DNA of 64,000 bases from Isochrysis galbana (lineage: Eukaryota; Haptophyta; Isochrysidales; Isochrysidaceae). The position numbers were made by a program, and so were the translations under genes. Positions within the stretch are counted from its first letter, which is position 1. Each line of letters begins with the position of its first letter. The DNA is taken from the NCBI GenBank assembly GCA_018136815.1, contig CM030943.1, positions 3,389,885 to 3,453,884 of the forward strand. The letters run 5' to 3'. The notes below the pieces were generated by a model, which saw only the letters and a program-made list of their open reading frames with translations, did no database searches and had not been told where the DNA came from. Shown piece by piece: positions 37,005 to 46,749 of this stretch.

Positions 37005-37938
37005 GCTGAACTCAAAATAAGCCAATTCGCCGACGACACGCAGCTTATGGCGGCCGACTACGGCAGCTTGACACGCTCGCTCGAATGGGTAGAAAGATAC
37101 GCGGCGGCCTCATGCGGCAAACCTAACGACCAAAAATTCGAAGGACTAAGAATGGGATCCATGAAGAGAAAGCGGCCGCCCGCTAGATTTCAAAGATACA
37201 AGTGGCTAAAAAGAAGCGAGTATGCGACCATATTAGGGGTCCCGCTAGGAGGGCCTCAGGCCATAAAAGGATTCTGGCGGAAACTAGCTGACAAAATAGA
37301 AAGAAAAACCAGCATATACGAGCCGATCACAAGCAACCTATCTATACATGGCAAAACAAAGGTAGCCAATTTCCTCATATACTCTATCCCGAGATACTGG
37401 CTGCAAACGCTGGCAGCCGCAAAGCGTCTAACGAATCTTCCACCCACTTGGGAGAATGCCCGAGGGTAGTCAAAATTTTCGAAACGCTCGACAAACTGGC
37501 AAGGTACACTCCCCGAAGTGGTAGAAGCAGGGAAGAGGTAATCATAGATATAACCTTTTCATGCACCCCGGGGGGGAAACACCGCGATCGCTCACCATAC
37601 TCTACACTCTAGCGTGGAGATATATTTTAACAGACTTCTACAGGATACACTACGATGGCATTGAATTCTCGGAGGAATCAGTGGTGATAAGAACGATAGA
37701 TAGGTACACGACGCTAAGCAAGGCACTACTTTTTGCGAATACAACAGACTCGGCTAGGACCGCCCAAGCAGGCATGGGCAGACAGCCGAAGAAAAGGATC
37801 GACATGAACGATGTATACCCTTTATTCACACTAGGTGCAAGAGGTAAGCTAGAACCAAGTCTAGAGTTACAAGCCCTGACCACCACGATGGGGGTGGCAT
37901 ATATAATTGCCGAGAGACCCGAACCAGAACAAGCCTGA
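37005..37938 (+). pseudogene. Decayed LINE ORF2 with internal deletion
   Basis: Starts in the RT active site region (LKISQFADDTQLMAADYGSL) and continues through thumb-like sequence to IPRYWLQTLAAAKR. The frame then jumps to ESSTHLGECPRVVKIF, the end of the C-terminal Cys-His motif, so some 425 codons present in the full copy are missing. Frameshifts follow, and the last part (LYTLAWRYILTDFYRIHYDG to the stop at 37936-37938) matches the C-terminus of the full ORF2 (LYLIAWRYIIGDFYKAEFDN). The RT palm is truncated at its N-terminal side and the copy is inactive. Confidence 0.85.
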
Positions 37939-38079
37939 GACGAGATACACCTCGACTGGACATAAATCCACCGAAACGCGATAGCGACCAGCAAGGGCGA
38001 GAAAGAGACGAACACGCCCGCGACCCAACAGACACACAAAGACAACTAACCAACAACAGGCCTGCCCGGAACCCGCGCT

Positions 38080-38256
38080 CTGAACCAGGCTCGTGGTAGC
38101 GCACCCGAGCCGAACCCCGGATACCGAAGACAAAGGAATGAAGGGGAGAAGGGGAGGAGGTGGAGGGAAGGGAAATTAAGGGCGGTGGCATTAGGGATGG
38201 GGAAGTACCCTAGGTTAGTAGGTGTGTAGCCCAGAATCTTCAGATGTTTTTTTTTT
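38080..38256 (+). mobile_element. LINE 3' UTR ending in oligo-T
   Basis: Purine-rich 3' sequence follows the ORF2 remnant and ends CAGAATCTTCAGATG plus ten T. The ending resembles those at 7788 and 59694 and, inverted, at about 50258. The 15-bp CAGAATCTTCAGATG is repeated at 38383-38397 without the T-run. The 136 bp between could therefore be a minus-strand retroposon with an oligo-A tail and a 15-bp target duplication, or a local duplication. Confidence 0.55.
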
Positions 38257-38399
38257 AGGTATACCGATACCACTTCAATTGCTTCCTTGTTATCAATGGA
38301 GGGAGGGACAATAAGGGCAATGTCGGAGTAGAGATAGGGAACCTAGACCTTGTGTAGGAGTATAGGTAGCCCATGCAGCATGCAGAATCTTCAGATGGG

Positions 38400-39168
38400 T
38401 GCATGCTATTTCGCCGAGGACAACACACGGTAGTCTTCAAGACTACGCGTTTGTGCAACCGTTCAATCTCTGTTGCACTTCCGGGGGTGCATGCGATGGC
38501 GAAGGTGGCGCTTACTAGGTGATGGTCCGATGCGGCTGAGCCAGTAAAGACTCGAAGGTCGATGCTCGATGATGCGGTTCATCTCCATCTCCGCCCCATC
38601 ACCAATCGCCAAGTGGAGTGCGTGGCAACTGCGTTACACACTTGGTTTCATAAACTTAGTGGAACGATGCTCATACACCACCGTCGCATCAACACAGCTC
38701 TCCACAACGCCCACCACAGTCACAGCCCACAATGCATGATGCCGTAGTTCACAAAAGGAGATGAAACGAGGCTATGTGGACAGCATGCTGCACGATCATT
38801 GGCAGAGAATCGGGCTCCGCTAGGAAGCTAAAAAGCTGGCCTCGGGACCGTGCACGACATTCGGGAGGACCCAGCCCCGATGCAAACCGCAGCGCCTGCG
38901 GCGGCGAGCCACGTGAGCGCTCCACATCAATAGTCCTAGGTGGGCCAGGCCCCGCGCCGGCTGCGTGCGCCGCACGGTCCAGGCGGGCGGCGCAAGCTAG
39001 CTGCAAACAGCTGGCCGTCGGGTGCGAGTTGCCCAACGTCGACGCATATGCATGCGAGCTTGCTGCGGCCACGCGCGGCTAGCACGACCACGATGGGCCG
39101 TGCGGTCACGCACGCGCCATCCCACCTCCACCTTCCACCCTTGGCTGAGGTGCGGCCACGGCGGCCAC
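38400..39168. other. Intergenic; no gene recognised
   Basis: Moderate-GC sequence downstream (3') of PSF2, with no recognisable reading frame or RNA. Confidence 0.5.
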
Positions 39169-40488
39169 TCATCCGGTGCGCTGCCTGCGCTGGAGCGCTC
39201 TCAGCAAGCGCGCGTTCCGCTCCTCGTCGCCATCGTGCTGCGACTGCGATTGCGTCTCGACGCCGGAGGTCGGCTGCTCGGCGGCGTCACGGCCGCCGCC
39301 GAACATCCTCATCTGGTCGAGGGCGCCGGCAGTAACGCGGCGGATCGAGTTGATCTCCATTGCCGAGATGTGCGGTATCGCCACGTTTGTCGCCGTCTCA
39401 TCTAGTGTCTGCAAGCCGCGCTGCACCTGCGAGACGGCGAGGCGGTGCGGTGTGGGGAGCAGTCGGTGGGGTGGTCCGCGCGGGCGGACGCCGCGGCCGA
39501 TGATCGGTCCAGCCAGACCCCGCCGGCTCGCAGCGCCGGCCGCGCGCGCTCGACGCGGCCAGGTCGAACGCACGCCCCACCTTGGCCCGGCGGATGTCCT
39601 CGATGTCGGCGACCAAGTTGCGGATCCGGTTGGCGTCGGGCAGGTCGTCGCTCGCTCTGCGGAGGGTGCGCCAGGGCCGGGGCGCGTCTAGGAGCGTGAG
39701 CCAGAGCACGAGCGAGTTCCGCCCATCCAAAACCGGCCGCGGCAGGGGCGTGAGGTGCCCGCCTCGCCTCGGCCGCTGCCGGCGCCGCGCGCATACGCCG
39801 TGAGCGTGAGGAACGGTGCGCTCGCGCAGCGCGCGTGCAGCTCGCCGCCTCCCTTCGCCCAGCACCCGCCGTCGCGCACATGCTGAGCAGCTCCTTCGAG
39901 ATCTCAATGTAATGGAAGGGCAACGCCGAGAGCTGGCTCGTCTGCGACAGCGGCACGCCGGCGCGCTCAGAGTGGTGACTAGCATGGCGCGCGCGTGAGG
40001 GCTGAGGTGCTCGGCGCACACCTGCCGCCGCTCCTCCTCGAGCGTACTCTCCAGGTTCTCTGCGAGCGAGGGCGCACGGGCACAATCGGTACAATCCGAG
40101 GCGCTCAGCAGGTGCCGCGCTCGGCGGCACGGCCGAGCGGGCTGCTCACCTGGCTCGAGCCACTCGGGCGTGCGGATTGAACACTTGTCACGCTTCTTCA
40201 GGTAGGCGGCGAGCCACAGCGGCACCTGCGCGCGGAGCCGGGCGCGGCGCACTCACAAGGCCAGCGAAACCGCCACGTCTCCCGCACACGCGTACGGCGC
40301 ACCTCGACCGGGATGGGCGGGGTCAGCTCCACGTCGATCCCCTGCAGCGCAGGCGGGGCGTCCGTCGGCCGTGTGCGCGCTGCCCACTCCCGCTGCGGCC
40401 TCCGCGCTCAGCGTGCACGCCGAGCCGGTGCAGACCGACGCGGAGCGTTGGCGGCAGCCCCACGTCTGCTGTCGTGGCCGTCTCACGC

Positions 40489-40524
<36 letters not shown>

Positions 40525-41341
40525 CCCCCCCTCCATCCTGCGATGTGGGCGCGTGCGTGCCTGGCCACAGGCACGCAAGGCTCGCCCACAGCGCCCCCTC
40601 CCGGGAACACTGAGGTCGAACGAGCCCATCCCGCTGTCCTTCGCCTCGCTAGTGGCCGGCTCGGCTCCGAGACCCTCATTTTGGGGAGCGCAATGGTGCA
40701 CAGCTCCGTACCCCTGCCCGTTGCCCCAACCGCTCACAGCCGAGGGGAGCGCGTACGCGGTGTGTAGTGGACCTCCTCGGCTCCCCTCCCCCTCCCTGCC
40801 CCTTCCTCTGCGCAGTGCGCCTGTGCACCGGTCTGAGCTCTGGCGTCGGCTTTGGCGCGATGGTGGCACTGCCGTCGCCGCTGCCCTCCCCGCTTCACTT
40901 CCTCTATCCCCCCCCCCCTCCCCCCCCCTTCCCCCCCTCCCCTCCTCCCGCCCCTCCTCAATGAGCGCTTGCTGCCGGCTCCCCTCTCCTCTGCCCCTCC
41001 CCCACCCTCCGCGTGCCCCCCCCCGTCTCCCCTTGCCCGCCCGCTTCACCGCCTCCCCCCCCGCCCCCGACCGCTCGCCCCCCCCCCCCCCTCGACCCCT
41101 CCCCCCGCCCCTCCCCCCTTCCCTCCGCCTACCGAGTCTCGAGTGGTCCGCACCGGACCTCCGAGAGCCCCCCCCCCCTCCCGCCCCCCCCCCCCCCGCC
41201 GACAGAGCTTCCCCGCCGCCGCCCCCCCATTCTCCCCCTGTGTTCTCTCACCTGCATCAGCTGGAGTCTCCACACTCTCATCTTTGGGACAATCACCACC
41301 ACGCTCTCTCCAGAGAGGAAGGCCGCGTGGGAGGCCTCCAT
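39169..41341 (-). CDS. PSF2: GINS complex subunit PSF2
   Basis: One of four GINS subunits that bind Cdc45 and MCM2-7 to form the active replicative helicase. Seven exons (5'-3'): 41341-41252, 40341-40303, 40225-40150, 40059-40022, 39941-39880, 39656-39581, 39426-39169. All phases fit and give 212 residues, slightly longer than typical because of a polar C-terminal tail. Family marks are the N-terminal FLSGESVVVIVP, the strongly conserved VPLWLAAYLKKRDKCSIRTPEWL, ALPFHYIEISKELL followed by ASDDLPDANRIRNLVADIEDIRRAK, and NVAIPHISAMEINSIRRV. Exon 1 is separated by a 910-bp C-rich intron containing a poly-C run at 40490-40523. The C-terminal tail is rich in Gln, Ser and Asp and may be disordered. 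MCM6, its functional partner, lies 18 kb away. Confidence 0.93.
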
Positions 41342-41349
41342 GCGCAGGC

Positions 41350-41800
41350 GCGAGGGACCGGGGAAGGGGCGGAAGGGTGCGAGGGGGGACGGGGCGAGGG
41401 GGAGGGGCGAGGGCGAGGGGGAGGGGGGCAAGAAGGGCAGCGCGGAAGGCTCTCTCTCCCTCGACCCTCTCCCTCCCTCTCTCTCTCGGCGGAGGCTCTC
41501 CCTCTCTCCCTCCCTCCCTCTCTCTCCCTCTCTCCGCGGCCTCCCATTTTCCCGCCCTCGGCATCTTTCACCTCTCCAGGCGACTTCTTTAAGCTATTCC
41601 CTGCGCGACTGTCGTGGCGCACCCCGCCCTCCCTCTCCCTCCCCCTCTCTCCCCTTTCTAAAGCCTTTTCTCTCTTCTCTTCTACCACTTCTCCCGCTCC
41701 CTCCCTCTCTCTCCCTCCCTCCCCCCTCTCTCTCTTCCACAACTTCCCCCTCTCCCTCTCCCTCTCGCCCCATTTTAACGGACCTATCGCTTTATTTATA
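41350..41800. repeat. CT-rich region upstream of PSF2
   Basis: Mostly C/T on the plus strand (G/A in the PSF2 sense direction) apart from a GA/GGGGC patch at 41355-41450. This is the PSF2 promoter side. No gene. Confidence 0.75.
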
Positions 41801-41876
41801 ACGGACCTATCTCTACCCATTCTAACGGAGAGACTGTCTACTACAGTATACAGTAGGGGCGCACCCGTCTGAGACC

Positions 41877-41943
41877 AGAGAATTCTGTCCTCTAAATATA
41901 CTCTCCTTACAGAGAATTCTCTCCTCTAAATATACTCTCCTTA
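41877..41943. repeat. Two-copy 34-bp direct repeat
   Basis: AGAGAATTCT(G/C)TCCTCTAAA followed by TATACTCTCCTTA occurs twice back to back. Confidence 0.75.
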
Positions 41944-42074
41944 GCGCTCGGCCGCGAGGCCATAGGAGTTTCTCTTACGCTGGGTTTCTTGCGCGGTTTG
42001 CGGTTTGCCGAGAGCTGAGAGCTACAATATGTATCGAGGTTTCTTTTTCTTAGCGCTTAGCGTGCTGCTTAGAA

Positions 42075-42122
42075 CTATTGTTATAGTTTTAGCGATGGAG
42101 CGCGCGCCGCCGGCTCCCACCT
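42075..42122 (+). mobile_element. LINE 5' end, cut after about 10 codons
   Basis: AACTATTGTTATAGTTTTAGC and ATG 42095 (MERAPPAPTS, stop) match the 5' start of the LINE ORF1 at 31108. The match ends near 42122, where a minus-strand LTR-like ORF fragment begins, so the two elements meet at about this position. Confidence 0.75.
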
Positions 42123-42125
42123 CCT

Positions 42126-42420
42126 AGCCCACCGCAGTCACGACTGACGGATCCGAGGTTACCACTGCCTCAGATGGGAACGGAGGGGTCGGAAGGGAAG
42201 CGGCGAGAGGCGCGGCGGAAGTTGGGGGGTGGCCAATGACGGGCTGGACCACCTCCTCAACAGAGAAAGGCGGGAGGACGGGCTTGGGCGAGGGCGAGTT
42301 CGACGACGGAGCGGACATGGCTGGGCGGATCTGGTTGGATAGGCTAGGGCTGAGGGCTTGGAGGGGTTTGGTATTGAGGTAGTGTTGAGAACGAGGGACG
42401 AGAACGGGAACGAGAACGAG
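42126..42420 (-). pseudogene. LTR-like element first-ORF start (divergent copy)
   Basis: ATG 42318 (minus) opens MSAPSSNSPSPKPVLPPFS and runs about 65 residues, then stops near 42124. Position, Ser/Pro composition and the CGxxCG-rich leader (GTTCTCGTTCTCGTTCCCGT) match the copies at 43292 and 48616. No downstream gag, protease or RT follows. Confidence 0.5.
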
Positions 42421-42659
42421 AACGAGAGCGACGAACGAAGAACGACAGACGACAGACGGTCCGCGGCCGATGGACCGACGAGATGACACTACACTCACGT
42501 CAACACTCTCCACACTAACGTATCCCTATCACGGAACGCACAGGAACCTGCTGACAGACCGAACAAGGAAGAGAATGCCGACAAGAGAGCGACGGGGCGA
42601 CGGACGATCCGACGGGGCGACAGTTACGCACAGGAATAAGGAGGGAATCTTTCGAAAAC

Positions 42660-43050
42660 CCTTAAGTGATTCGATGAAGACCGAAGTAAAATAGCGCCAC
42701 GGTACAATCCACAATCCAACGGCCAACACCTGAGGGGGAATCGGGAATCAGGGTCACACATGGGGGCGGTTCCTTGCACCGGCGATACCTGAACGCGCGA
42801 CTTAGCCTAAAACGCGAGGAGCACGCAAGGAGGTAAGCCAGGTGAGGGGCAAGCAGGCGACAAAGGAGGCGACAAAGGAGGCGAGGGCAACAAGGGCGAA
42901 TGGACGCATGTAGGACCCTGCGACGGTGACTCGTGACAAACAAAACGCAAATATCGAAATCTCATTTTCATTTCATCAACTTCTGCAGAAGCTCTTGGCT
43001 TGGAGTGCAACTGTCATCAGCCATCCAATCATCTTCCGCATCACTATCGT
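42660..43050. other. No gene recognised
   Basis: Low-copy-looking sequence between retroelement pieces, with short frames only. Confidence 0.45.
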
Positions 43051-43052
43051 CG

Positions 43053-43969
43053 TCACTCTCCCACTTCACCACATCGGGAGACCAGCTTGCATCTTGAACG
43101 TGGAGCTGTGTGTGCATGGACTGACGAATTGGAGTGGCCCATAGGGCCTGAGGGCAATGAGGAAGGGGCCATGCCGGCGGCAGGCGCGGCCGAGGAGACG
43201 AGTTCGGAGGTGCTGACGGGCTGAAGCCCGTCAGCAGAGGAAGGCGGGCAGGCGGGCTTGAGCGAGGGCGAGGACGGCGGCGAGAGCGACATCGAGCGAG
43301 TAGCGAGAGGCGAGGGCGAGTGTGAGGAGGGCTGTGATGGCAGGGGCTGGCGAGAGAAGGCGAGTTTGTTGGGTACGAGTGTTACGAGAGCGAGAGCAAC
43401 GAGAGCGAGAGCGACGACGGATGACGACTGACGATAGGACGACGGACAGAGACACCCAGGAAAACACCCCGACTCTCGCCCCACGACTTTCTCACATAAC
43501 TCGACTGAAATCAAAGCCAAACACTCCGGCCAGACAACGACGGACGACGATCAGAAGGCGATCTGTCGGCGATCCCGTCTGGAAGGGGAATCGCACCATA
43601 ACGGAAACGAGGGGCAATCCTGCCGCGCAGGATTCCAAGAGACCTACCGAATAAGACGAAAGGAGTGCGATGTGCCTCAGGGGGAGATACGAAGAGGTCG
43701 TAAATTAAACCTGATTGCCCCCAGAAGCAGATGAAGAACCGCTGTAGAGATAGCAAATTAAACCTATTTGCGAGGCGCCTTGGAGGAAGAAAGGTGGGGA
43801 AACTTCCCTTCTCTTTCGAGAGAAAGAGAGAGGGCGCTCCACAACCCACGATCCCATGCATCCAAGCGAAGCTTTTGACCGAGAACGAGAACGAGAGAAT
43901 TATAACGATAAATACCGAACGACAAAGAGAAGAGCGAAGCCTAACGAGTGTCGATTCGCGAATGCGACA
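43053..43969 (-). mobile_element. LTR-like retroelement 5' end with first-ORF start
   Basis: On the minus strand it begins at 43969 with TGTCGCATTCGCGAATCG, runs through a long leader shared with 6288-6860, then CGCTCTCG-rich DNA, to ATG 43292 (MSLSPPSSPSLKPACPPSSA). About 50 residues of this ORF are conserved with 48616; the sequence then diverges. No pol genes remain. The element starts where the C-terminus of hAT copy 2 breaks off (43975), so it may have inserted into that transposon. Confidence 0.6.
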
Positions 43970-44123
43970 TGGACTCGTGACAAAAAACTAATTTATCTGC
44001 TGTCTTATGGCTCATCCGAGACCGATTGGCGCAATGTATTTGACCATAGACGGACCAATTTCGTTCAGCCGCCGACGCTGCCGCTGGCTGCGCTAAAACT
44101 TGTTGAGCTATTGCGGCCAACAT
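43941..44123 (-). pseudogene. hAT transposase C-terminal (dimerisation) fragment
   Basis: The minus-strand frame reads ASAAERNWSVYGQIHCANRS then RMSHKTADKLVFCHES. The ERNWS...H..KRNR...A.KLV pattern is diagnostic of the hAT C-terminal dimerisation domain. It belongs with the N-terminal fragment at 44980-45562 in the same orientation. The intervening 0.85 kb does not encode the catalytic core, so the copy is internally deleted or replaced. Confidence 0.8.
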
Positions 44124-44129
44124 GTCGCA

Positions 44130-44975
44130 TTCATCCTAGATGATGCGATTTCTAGGCTCTTATTTCCAGGTCCTTCGCCGTGCGGCCACACGGTGAAGCT
44201 CAGGTACATCTAGGTTGGTAGGGTTCGTCCCTAGCGATCTAGAATTCGAGTTCTCGTTTCGTTCCTTCTAGCCTGTTTGTCAGGTCTAGATTCCAGGTTT
44301 CCTCCTTTCGGGTAATCTTGACCCAAAGGAGCCAGGTCGCCTGTAGGGGTAAGCACAAGTATCCGGATATTTGTCTTGGATATTTGGGTGGATTTGCTCC
44401 ACATAGATATCTCTAGATATTTCAGGGATATTTGGGCTCTTGCTGGGATATCTATACGGGTTATTTGGGTTATAGAATAACAGTAAACATGTTTAACTGT
44501 AGTTAGCTCCATAGTTAGTTGCCGTTTCGCCCGCAAGGCTTGCTTGCGCAAGGTGCTGGCAAGCCCGCCCATGCCCTACGGCCTTGGTTAGGTGCCTATT
44601 AATAGCTTATAACTAGGTTTGGCGCCCACAGCTATCTAGATAGATGCAAATAGTGGCCTAGCGCTATATCTAGCTAGATGCTAGATATAGATAGTGCTTT
44701 TTGGAAGTAGATAGCCTAATATCTAGATATTAGGCTAACATCTTCACAGTCTTACTCAATGGAGGGGCCTTGTGCAACAAGCAACAAGTCTCCGGCGCGT
44801 TCTCATATATCTCGAGGATCGTTTAGAGGACCGACGTGCCGCTCCATTTTGTTGCAAGGAGCAGCACCGCTTCACACTTCACAGGGCTTCTACGCGCATT
44901 CAACCCGGCGTTTGCGTTTGCATACTACGGGCGGGTCGATGAGCTTTGGTGCGGCGTTTCAGCGCCTTGGCATAC
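44130..44975. other. AT-richer insert between hAT fragments
   Basis: Less GC-rich than its surroundings. GGATATTTG(G/T) motifs recur at 44355-44470, and 44600-44740 is rich in TAGATA and CTAGATA. A 26-bp perfect palindrome lies at 44712-44737 (half-site TAGCCTAATATCT). No coding frame. Probably another small mobile element inside the hAT, but its ends are not defined. Confidence 0.5.
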
Positions 44976-44979
44976 TTTG

Positions 44980-45562
44980 CTAATATCCACGATGTGAGTA
45001 ATAGTCGTTGTCTTCGCTCTTGCACTTGGCCGACTTGCTCCTCCCGAACAGGTGATCGGCGACCCGAGTCGCTCCTCCCCTACGGGTTTCGCCGCAACCT
45101 CCACATCTCCACAAGGGGTGATTGGGGTCCTCCTCAGACAAGATGCTCACACACTTCCACACTGGGTCGGTGCGTTTGGCCCAGGCGGAGCGCTTACGCA
45201 CCATGAGTTGGGGTTGGCTCAGACCTGTGGCGCGCGTGGGTAGCACGCTGAATACTGCGCCTTCCCCCTCGGCTGCCTGCCCCTCAGGCTCGGGGGGGCC
45301 CTCTCCCTCCTCCTCTAGATGGCGTGACGGCGCACCAGCGCCGCGCCCTCCGTCGAGGAGCGACGCCCATGAATGAGAAGTTGGGGCCTGGTGCGGTGGC
45401 CATGCCGGTGGGATGTTTGGCGTGGTGGAGGCTGCCGTGGTGAGCGCCGAAGCTGAGCGTGATGCGCGGTCGGGGTTCGGGTTGAAGGTGGCGTGCATCC
45501 GGGTGATGGAGGGCGGAGAGGGGGGGATAGGAGCGAGGGGAAAGGGGAAAGGGCGCACGCCA
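44980..45562 (-). pseudogene. hAT transposase N-terminal fragment, copy 2
   Basis: Shares NPDRASRSA, VFSVLPTRATGLSQP, a KRTDP..KCVSILSEEDP block and the BED finger (WRCGGCGETRRGGATRVADHL) with copy 1 at 13980-14969. The frame breaks just after the finger (CKSEDNDYY, stop). The upstream end has CACTGTGTTT subterminal repeats and a probable terminal inverted repeat at 45727. The coding start is unclear because the frame is open beyond the shared MHATFNPNPDRAS. Confidence 0.8.
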
Positions 45563-45794
45563 AGAGCCACGAGCGCGCGCGCGGGGGGGGGGGGGGGCAA
45601 GGTACAGGGTATGTTGTATGTTGTGTTAATGCTGTGTTTCACTGTGTTTCACTGTGTTTCTTCCAAGGCCAAACACAGAGGGTTTTGGCTGTGTTTGGAA
45701 GGATTTTCACTGTGTTTAACATCTAGGCTCTCGACCGACCGCCCGAACCACGCCGATGGCGCCGCTGAGGCGCGCGGCGGCTCCTCTCTTTCTC

Positions 45795-46165
45795 CTTTCG
45801 ACTGCAACTCTCTCTCCTCTTTCTCCACCGCCGCCGCCCTCTGGGAGCGTCTTACTTATGGTTCTGGGCCCCAAAACACAACCGCCGGGCACTGCAACTC
45901 TCTCTCCTCTCTTCCACCCACTGGGAGCGTCTCTTCTTGTTGAAGGTTGTGACAAGCAGCCAGAGAACCACAAACCCAGCCGCCGGGTATGAGACACGGC
46001 GGGAACACGCGGCGGCGGCTGTGTGTTGTTTGGGCCTCTTTGCTCTTTGTTTTAGAGAAGAAGAGAGAGCCGGGTATGAGACACGGCGGGAACACGCGGC
46101 GGGCGGCGGCTGAGGTGGCTGTGTGTTCTTGTTGGGGCTCTCTCTTTATTGTAGAGAAGAAGAAA
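45795..46165. repeat. Nested tandem duplications
   Basis: GACTGCAACTCTCTCTCCTCT with a following CTGGGAGCGTCTT is duplicated at about 45797 and 45891. GCCGGGTATGAGACACGGCG with a following GGAACACGCGGCGG and a GAGAAGAAGA end is duplicated at about 45982 and 46070, roughly 90 bp apart. No gene. Confidence 0.75.
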
Positions 46166-46194
46166 TGGGGAGCGTTTGTTGCCGCGTTCGCACA

Positions 46195-46340
46195 TCGGAC
46201 GGTGTGTTGTTTTTGTGTGTTTGTGCTTCTGTTTCTGTGTGTTTCTGTTTCTATTTGCGCTTGTGTTTCTGTTTGTGTTTCTGTTTGTGTTTGTGTTTCT
46301 GTTTATATTTGTGTTTGTGTTTATGTTTGTGTTTGTGGCG
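46195..46340. repeat. TGTGTTTCTGTT-type simple repeat
   Basis: Degenerate 6/12-bp G/T-rich repeat over about 145 bp. Confidence 0.9.
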
Positions 46341-46411
46341 GGACGAGATTGATGTGATGTGGATCTGGATGGAGCTCTCTCCCTATCTCTCTCTCCTCGA
46401 CGAGTCCAAGA

Positions 46412-46421
46412 CAGAGAGGAG

Positions 46422-46470
<49 letters not shown>

Positions 46471-46496
46471 CCGTGATACTGTATGTGATGGGGAGA

Positions 46497-46546
<50 letters not shown>

Positions 46547-46660
46547 GAGAGGAGGAGAAAGGGGAGGGGGGGGGGAGAGAGGAGAGAGAGAGAGAGAGAG
46601 AGAGGAGAGGAGCGAGAGAAAGAGAGGAGAGGAGAGAGGGGGGGGGAGGCGGTGGAGGGA
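46412..46660. repeat. (GA)n tracts upstream of the methyltransferase gene
   Basis: Two long (GA)n runs (46428-46469 and 46499-46540) and further GA/GGA sequence lead to within 90 bp of the next gene. The reading frame extending upstream of ATG 46750 through them is Arg/Glu repeat and not coding. Confidence 0.9.
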
Positions 46661-46749
46661 GGACCCGCCGCACACACAGGAGAACCGCCCCGTCTAGCGG
46701 AAGAGAACACGGGAGAGGGAAGGGGGGAAGGGGGAGGGAGGGGGCGACG

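Noticed and set aside
46498..46749. N-terminal extension of the methyltransferase frame
   Set aside because: Consists of Arg/Glu repeats from (GA)n; the ATG at 46750 gives a signal peptide.
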